Origin: Clostridiaceae bacterium
GTDB taxonomy: Bacteria; Bacillota; Clostridia; Oscillospirales; Acutalibacteraceae
NCBI GenBank assembly: GCA_016281115.1
Contig: JAEEHZ010000194.1
Span: 1-10,546, forward strand
Direction of reading: 5' to 3'
Length of the DNA stretch: 10,546 nucleotides
Shown here: in pieces, positions 6,377 through 10,546 of the stretch
Position numbering within the stretch: position 1 is the stretch's first letter
Layout: every line of letters begins with the position of its first letter
Made by a program: the position numbers and the translations under genes
The notes under the pieces: generated by a model
Database searches by the model: none
What the model saw: the letters and a program-made list of their open reading frames with translations, nothing else
Told to the model about the DNA's origin: nothing

Positions 6377-7525
6377 TTGAGAATGGCAAGGTCGGTTTTG
6401 TGTATTGCTTTGGCGTTTGTATTAATTGTTTGTGTGCCTGAAGCCCATGCCGCAGGTAAAACGGATGTTTCCGCGCAGGCGTGCGTCTTGTTTTGCGCCA
6501 ATACGGGCGAACTGGTACTTGAAAAAAACAGTGATAAAATAATGCCGATGGCAAGCACAACAAAAATTATGACAGCGCTTTTGGCGCTGGAGAAATGCTC
6601 CACAGATGATGAAACGGTTGAATTTACGTATGATATGATCTCTGAGGGGTCGTCTATGTACCTTAAAGTAGGGGAAAAGATCAGGCTGTCTGAGCTTGTA
6701 AAGGGTTTACTTGCCGCTTCGGGCAACGACGCTGCCAATGCGATCGCAATATCTATGTGCGGAAGTACCGAGAAGTTTTGTAAGCTTATGAACAGCCGCG
6801 CAAGGTCGATAGGTATGAACAATACTAATTTTGTGACTCCTTCCGGGCTTGATGACGAAAACCATTATTCAACTGCCTATGATATGGCGCTTTTGATGAA
6901 TTGCGCCATGCAAAACGAAGCGTTCAGAGATATAGTTTCTCAGCAGGATATTGAAGTCACTTTTGAAGAAGCGGAAAAGCAAAAGGCTATTTATCACAAT
7001 CACAACAGGCTTTTGTCGGAATATGAATATTGTATCGGCGGAAAAACAGGCTTTACAAAAAAGTCCGGCAGATGCCTTGTTACGTGCGCTGAAAAGGACG
7101 GGATAACCCTGATAGCGGTAACGCTGAACGCTCCCGATGATTGGAACGACCAAAAGGCTATGTATGATTATGGCTTTGAGAATCTTCGCGCTTGCTGTCA
7201 GGACGACACAAACGTAAATATATCGCTTCCCGTGGCAGGCGGCGAGCAGAACCACGTTACTGTAAACGCAGAGTGCAAAATGCCGTATGTATACAACATA
7301 AACGGTGTAGACGTAATAGACCGTGAATACTTTTTGCCGCACTTTGTTTACGCACCTGTGAAAAAGGGCGACGCTTTAGGAAAAATAGTATACTATAAAA
7401 ACGGAAAACTGTTCAGGGAAGTGCCGCTCGTTGCCGAAAGCACAGTGCCGCTTGATACACAAAAAGAAAGTATATTTGAGAATATTAAGAATTGGTTTTT
7501 CGGTATATTTAAAGGAATGAACTGA
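6377..7525 (+). CDS. dacF: D-alanyl-D-alanine carboxypeptidase, DacF-type (penicillin-binding protein)
   Basis: An S11-family low-molecular-weight PBP that removes the terminal D-Ala from peptidoglycan stem peptides outside the membrane. In sporulating Firmicutes DacF and DacB tune cortex cross-linking. The 382-residue product has a signal peptide ending near AHA-A (about 25-26) and the catalytic tetrad STTK (Ser60, Lys63). The SGN motif is at 115-117, and KTG at 223-225 lies within GGKTGFTKKSG. A C-terminal beta domain follows, then a hydrophobic, aromatic-rich tail (about 366-380) that probably anchors it to the membrane. I prefer TTG 6377 because the excellent AAGGTGAT (6363-6370) is 6 bases upstream. 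ATG 6383, two codons later, is the alternative and would not change the mature protein. The gap to rluB is one base. Confidence 0.93.
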   Translation: MRMARSVLCIALAFVLIVCVPEAHAAGKTDVSAQACVLFCANTGELVLEKNSDKIMPMASTTKIMTALLALEKCSTDDETVEFTYDMISEGSSMYLKVGEKIRLSELVKGLLAASGNDAANAIAISMCGSTEKFCKLMNSRARSIGMNNTNFVTPSGLDDENHYSTAYDMALLMNCAMQNEAFRDIVSQQDIEVTFEEAEKQKAIYHNHNRLLSEYEYCIGGKTGFTKKSGRCLVTCAEKDGITLIAVTLNAPDDWNDQKAMYDYGFENLRACCQDDTNVNISLPVAGGEQNHVTVNAECKMPYVYNINGVDVIDREYFLPHFVYAPVKKGDALGKIVYYKNGKLFREVPLVAESTVPLDTQKESIFENIKNWFFGIFKGMN

Positions 7526-7526
7526 A

Positions 7527-8258
7527 TTGAAGGACAACAAAATAAGAATACAAAAAATAATAGCCGACTCGGGGCTTATGTCACGCAGAAAAGCCGAACA
7601 GCTTATAGAAAACGGCGAGGTTTTTGTAAACGGAAGAAAAGCCTTTTTAGGCGATAAGGCAAACCCGTTAAAAGACAGAATAACCGTAGGCAAAAAGAAG
7701 ATCGTGCCAAACGCACAAAAAACAAAATATTACATAATGCTTCATAAGCCCAGAGGCTTTGTTACGACAATGAATGACGAAATGGGCAGAAAATGCGTTG
7801 CCCAGCTTGTGGAAGAAATACCCGCAAGGCTTTTTCCCATAGGCAGATTAGACCGCGACAGCGAAGGCCTGCTTCTTATGACAAATGACGGAGATTTTGC
7901 TAACGGTATAGCGCATCCTGCGTGTCATTTGAATAAAACATACCGTGTTACAGTCAGACCGTCTGTAAGTGACGAGCAGCTTGAAAAGCTTAAACAGAGT
8001 ATTGTTATAAACGGGAAAAAGACTATCCCCGCCGAAGTTTTTGTGATAGAGCGCCAAGAGGGCAGAGTGGTTTTGCAGTTTGTTTTGCAAGACGGCAAAA
8101 ACAGACAGATAAGGAATATTTGCGAGCAGGCAGGACTTGAAGTGGCAAGATTGAAAAGGATAGCGATAGGTCAGGTGAAGCTCGGCAGACTTCCGCAAGG
8201 TCAGTGGAGAAGCTTGACGGCAGATGAAATAAAAAAGCTTTCGCCCAAGCAGCAATAA
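7527..8258 (+). CDS. rluB: Large-subunit rRNA pseudouridine synthase, RluB-type
   Basis: It isomerises a uridine to pseudouridine in 23S rRNA; B. subtilis RluB acts on helix 80-93 region positions, but the exact target here is inferred. The 243-residue product has an N-terminal S4 RNA-binding domain (about 5-52, IRIQKIIADSGLMSRRKAEQ) and a RsuA-family catalytic domain. In this domain GRLDRDSEGLLL (106-117) carries the catalytic Asp109. Further motifs are KTYRVTV (137-143) and LQDGKNRQIRNICEQAG near the C-terminus. The start is TTG 7527, one base after the dacF stop, with AAAGGA 10-16 bases upstream inside dacF, so translation is probably coupled. In Bacillus and many Clostridia spmA and spmB sit between the carboxypeptidase and this gene; here they are missing. 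Confidence 0.95.
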   Translation: MKDNKIRIQKIIADSGLMSRRKAEQLIENGEVFVNGRKAFLGDKANPLKDRITVGKKKIVPNAQKTKYYIMLHKPRGFVTTMNDEMGRKCVAQLVEEIPARLFPIGRLDRDSEGLLLMTNDGDFANGIAHPACHLNKTYRVTVRPSVSDEQLEKLKQSIVINGKKTIPAEVFVIERQEGRVVLQFVLQDGKNRQIRNICEQAGLEVARLKRIAIGQVKLGRLPQGQWRSLTADEIKKLSPKQQ

Positions 8259-8286
8259 AAATAATGTCGCCGAAAGGTGTAATGAA

Positions 8287-8697
8287 ATGATAAAGGTATC
8301 ACCCGAGATAAATAAAAACACAGCAAATAACATAATAAAAAAGCACAATTTGGCGAAAAACAGCGTTATATTGAGCGCGTATAACGGCGGAGAGCTTGCC
8401 GCATACGCAGCTTTTAATGAAAACGGTCACAGCGCAGAGGTAACCGTGTTTGAGATCATCGGTTGCACCGACCACAGCAACCAAACATACGAGCAAAAAT
8501 TCATCTCGGAATTGCTTGTAAGAGCCATAGGCAATTACGCCGCAAACAGAAATATGGTATATATAACGGGAGAAAATAATAATCTGTTTTTCACAGCAGT
8601 TTCGCTGGGTGTGAACTCATCAAAAGACAGTGTAAGAATATTTATTCCTGCACTGTTTAAAAAATGCGACAGCTGCGAAAAAGAAAGAAATATATAA
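8287..8697 (+). CDS. Unrecognised 136-aa protein, possibly degenerate GNAT-like fold
   Basis: I do not recognise this protein with confidence. The sequence shows alternating predicted strands and helices: SVILSAYNGGELAAYAAF (26-43), EVTVFEIIGC (51-60), a helix ELLVRAIGNYAANRN (75-89), VYITGENNNLFFTAVSLGV (91-109) and VRIFIPALF (116-124). The last part, with a helix then N-x-x-L-F and an S-L-G-V turn, recalls the C-terminal half of GNAT acetyltransferases. However, the acetyl-CoA loop (Q/R-x-x-G-x-G/A) is not seen, so catalytic activity is doubtful. A C-terminal CxxC (127, 130) is notable. AAAGGTG lies 6-7 bases upstream of ATG 8287. It is 28 bp after rluB and 32 bp before malQ, so probably in the same transcript. 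Base composition is like its neighbours. Confidence 0.8.
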   Translation: MIKVSPEINKNTANNIIKKHNLAKNSVILSAYNGGELAAYAAFNENGHSAEVTVFEIIGCTDHSNQTYEQKFISELLVRAIGNYAANRNMVYITGENNNLFFTAVSLGVNSSKDSVRIFIPALFKKCDSCEKERNI

Positions 8698-8729
8698 AAT
8701 AAGGGATTAAAAAAACGGGGGTTTATTTA

Positions 8730-10211
8730 ATGAAACGAAGTGCGGGAATATTGATGTCCATAACATCGTTACCGTCGCCTTACGGAATAGGCACAATAGG
8801 AAAAGCAGCTTACGAATTTGCCGACTTTTTAAAAGAGGCAGGTCAAAAAATATGGCAGATTTTGCCTGTGGGGCAAACGAGCTACGGAGATTCTCCTTAT
8901 CAGTCCTTTTCGTCATTTGCGGGAAATCCGTATATGATAGACCTTGATGTTTTAAGGGACGAAGGCTTGCTTTTTGAAGATGAATACAACTGTTTGCCCT
9001 GGCAGGAGAGCGACGGGAAGGTAAATTACGGTGCGATATACTATTACCGATATCCCGTTTTAAGAAAAGCATATAAAAGATTTTTGAACGGAGATTTGTC
9101 GGATTTTCACCGTTTTTGCGACCAAAACAACCATATCTGGCTTGACGATTACGCCATGTATATGTCTGTTAAGGCATATTTTGACAACAGATCTTGGACG
9201 GATTGGGACGACTCGGGTATTCGTATGAGAAAGCCTACATCCATGGCGTATTATTCAAACAAATTAGGTGAAGATATAGGCTTTTGGAAATTTGTTCAGT
9301 ATGAGTTCTTCAAGCAGTGGGCAAAATTCAAAAAATATGTAAATTCATTGGGGATTAAGATATTGGGAGATATGCCTATCTATGTAGCTATGGACAGCGC
9401 AGACACGTGGGCAAATCCTCAAATATTCCAGCTTGACCAAAACTTAAGACCTACAAATGTAGCAGGCTGTCCGCCCGATTACTTCTCAAAAACCGGTCAG
9501 CTTTGGGGCAACCCATTGTACAGATGGGACTATTTAAAGCAACAGGGGTACGATTGGTGGTTTAAGAGACTTAAGAGCGCGTCCCAACTGTTCGATATTA
9601 CAAGAATAGACCATTTCAGAGCGTTTGACGCATATTATTCCATACCTTATCCTGCCGAGAATGCAATAAACGGTAAATGGATAGAAGGTCCGGGGCTTGA
9701 TTTCTTTATCAAGATGAAAGAAAGATTGGGCAATATAGAAATAGTAGCCGAAGATTTGGGAACGCTTACACCGAGCGTTTATAAATTGATGGCAGACGTG
9801 GGATACCCGGGTATGAAAATACTTGAATTCGCTTTCGGAAGCGGAGACGATAACCCGTATTTGCCCCATAATTACAATAATAACTGCATTGTTTACACGG
9901 GGACTCACGATAACGATACAGTGCTCGGTTGGGAGAAAACAGCTCCCGATCACGAGCTTATGCACGCTTACAATTATTTAAAACCATACGATGGCGAGAA
10001 GCTTTCTTGGACAATGATAAGAACTGCATATAAGAGCAAAGCCGATTATGCGATAATACAAATGCAGGACTTCTTAAATCTCGGCTCAGAAGCGAGAATG
10101 AACACACCGTCTACCCTTGGGTGCAACTGGGCCTGGCGTGTGAGAAAAAGCGATATCACTCATCAGCTTGCAGGCAGTATAAGACAGCTTGTGCAGCAGT
10201 CGGGAAGATAA
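8730..10211 (+). CDS. malQ: 4-alpha-glucanotransferase (amylomaltase, GH77)
   Basis: This enzyme transfers segments of alpha-1,4-glucan between maltooligosaccharides in the cytoplasm, in maltodextrin or glycogen use. The 493-residue length matches bacterial amylomaltases. The N-terminus AGILMSITSLPSPYGIGTIG (5-24) and WQILPVGQTSYGDSPYQSFS (42-61) are classic for GH77. Catalytic residues are visible in RIDHFRAF (Asp294 nucleophile), AEDLGTLT (Glu341 acid/base) and GTHDNDT (Asp394 transition-state stabiliser), with spacing like Thermus amylomaltase. The ATG is preceded by GGGGG about 8 bases upstream, a workable but not ideal Shine-Dalgarno. It has no evident functional tie to the sporulation and segregation genes upstream. 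No promoter is seen in the 32-bp gap, so readthrough is likely. No convincing terminator follows. Confidence 0.96.
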   Translation: MKRSAGILMSITSLPSPYGIGTIGKAAYEFADFLKEAGQKIWQILPVGQTSYGDSPYQSFSSFAGNPYMIDLDVLRDEGLLFEDEYNCLPWQESDGKVNYGAIYYYRYPVLRKAYKRFLNGDLSDFHRFCDQNNHIWLDDYAMYMSVKAYFDNRSWTDWDDSGIRMRKPTSMAYYSNKLGEDIGFWKFVQYEFFKQWAKFKKYVNSLGIKILGDMPIYVAMDSADTWANPQIFQLDQNLRPTNVAGCPPDYFSKTGQLWGNPLYRWDYLKQQGYDWWFKRLKSASQLFDITRIDHFRAFDAYYSIPYPAENAINGKWIEGPGLDFFIKMKERLGNIEIVAEDLGTLTPSVYKLMADVGYPGMKILEFAFGSGDDNPYLPHNYNNNCIVYTGTHDNDTVLGWEKTAPDHELMHAYNYLKPYDGEKLSWTMIRTAYKSKADYAIIQMQDFLNLGSEARMNTPSTLGCNWAWRVRKSDITHQLAGSIRQLVQQSGR

Positions 10212-10276
10212 ACAGTGATATTTGATTGTTTGCGGGCAACTTTTTGAAAATATTTCGCTAAATTTCGCACAAAGTA

Positions 10277-10306
10277 TTGACAAAACTCTGCAAACAGTTG
10301 TATAAT
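10277..10306 (+). promoter_or_regulatory. Strong sigma-A promoter of rpsU
   Basis: Perfect TTGACA (10277-10282), an 18-base spacer, and perfect TATAAT (10301-10306). Transcription would start near 10313. The inverted repeat tgcaaa (10289-10294) and tttgca (10319-10324) flanks the -10 box; this may be chance. It is the best consensus promoter in the window, fitting a highly expressed ribosomal protein gene. Confidence 0.88.
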
Positions 10307-10329
10307 CTCAAAAGCAGTTTTGCAATTAA

Positions 10330-10355
10330 CCCCTGCCGTACGGCGGATGGGAGGG
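10330..10355 (+). promoter_or_regulatory. Possible leader hairpin overlapping the rpsU ribosome binding site
   Basis: The palindrome GCCGTACGGC (10335-10344) can form a GCC/GGC stem with a GTAC loop. It can be extended by U-G and C-G pairs, and by CCC (10330-10332) with GGG (10349-10351) across an AU bulge. The right arm takes up the first three G residues of the GGGAGGG Shine-Dalgarno (10349-10355). Such a fold could lower translation when closed. Seen as base complementarity only; function is inference. Confidence 0.4.
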
Positions 10356-10363
10356 ATAACATA

Positions 10364-10540
10364 ATGGCTGAAGTTAAAGTTAAAGACAACGAGTCTCTTG
10401 AAAGCGCTTTAAGAAGATTTAAAAGACAGTACGCAAGAGAAGGCGTTATTGCAGAAGTTCGCAAAAGACAAGCTTATGAGAAGCCTTCTGTAAAACGTAA
10501 AAAGAAGTCTGAAGCAGCTCGTAAAAGAAAGTTTAAATAA
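10364..10540 (+). CDS. rpsU: 30S ribosomal protein S21
   Basis: A 58-residue, highly basic small-subunit protein that helps initiation near the anti-Shine-Dalgarno end of 16S rRNA. It has the family body VKDNESLESALRRFKRQYAR (residues 6-25), then EGVIAEVRKRQAYEKPSVKR and the Lys/Arg-rich tail ending RKRKFK, as in other Firmicutes. The frame stays open upstream to 10277, but ATG 10364 is the true start: GGGAGGG lies 8 bases upstream, the family start is MAEVKVKD-like, and the promoter occupies 10277-10306. It is transcribed from its own promoter and not necessarily with malQ. Any terminator or downstream partner lies beyond the window. Confidence 0.97.
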   Translation: MAEVKVKDNESLESALRRFKRQYAREGVIAEVRKRQAYEKPSVKRKKKSEAARKRKFK

Positions 10541-10546
10541 TTTTAA

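Noticed and set aside
10228..10245. Possible malQ terminator (GTTTGCGGGCAAC followed by TTTTT).
   Set aside because: The stem is only about four base pairs with a bulge, too weak to call as an intrinsic terminator.
1..10546. A novel defence, mobile or biosynthetic system.
   Set aside because: Nearly every gene is a recognisable core or sporulation-linked function. No transposase, integrase, toxin-antitoxin pair, CRISPR repeat, composition shift or flanking repeat was seen.

Overview
The window looks like an ordinary chromosomal segment of an AT-rich, low-GC Gram-positive of the class Clostridia. The gene order (M50 protease, scpA, scpB, DUF2953, ytfJ, dacF, rluB) and the protein style best fit the Oscillospiraceae/Ruminococcaceae. 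Ribosome binding sites are strong and Firmicute-like (GGAGG, AAGGTGAT), promoters are sigma-A-like, and three genes start with TTG. Family placement is inferred from remembered gene orders, not from a search.

Left part, minus strand (1-1946): the 5' end of pheT runs off the window edge. Complete pheS lies upstream of it, with its own sigma-A-type promoter and no T-box leader. Further upstream is a small predicted lipoprotein gene with a 12-bp tandem repeat and a clear terminator separating it from pheST. Middle left, plus strand (2148-3043): a membrane-anchored M23/LytM endopeptidase-like protein resembling SpoIIQ, divergent from the lipoprotein and closed by a strong terminator.

Main part, plus strand (3065-10211): a strong extended -10 promoter precedes nine collinear genes with gaps of no more than 64 bp and no recognisable terminator. 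They are an M50 site-2-protease homologue, scpA and scpB (kleisin and winged-helix partners of SMC), a DUF2953 membrane protein (ytfI-like), the GerW-family sporulation protein ytfJ, a DacF-type D-Ala-D-Ala carboxypeptidase, a large-subunit rRNA pseudouridine synthase (rluB-type), an unrecognised small protein with a faint GNAT look, and the 4-alpha-glucanotransferase malQ. Chromosome segregation, spore and cell-wall functions, and ribosome modification thus appear to share one transcript. This echoes the Bacillus scpAB-dacB-spmAB-rluB neighbourhood, but spmA and spmB are absent here. Right edge (10277-10540): rpsU (ribosomal protein S21) with its own consensus promoter and a short leader that can fold against its ribosome binding site.

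I found no tRNA, rRNA, CRISPR array, insertion sequence, prophage or evidence of a new defence or biosynthetic system. The points worth a second look are modest: the repeat-bearing lipoprotein beside the SpoIIQ-like gene, the missing spmAB, the DUF2953 start without a normally placed Shine-Dalgarno, the unrecognised gene after rluB, the rpsU leader hairpin, and the absence of a T-box before pheS.
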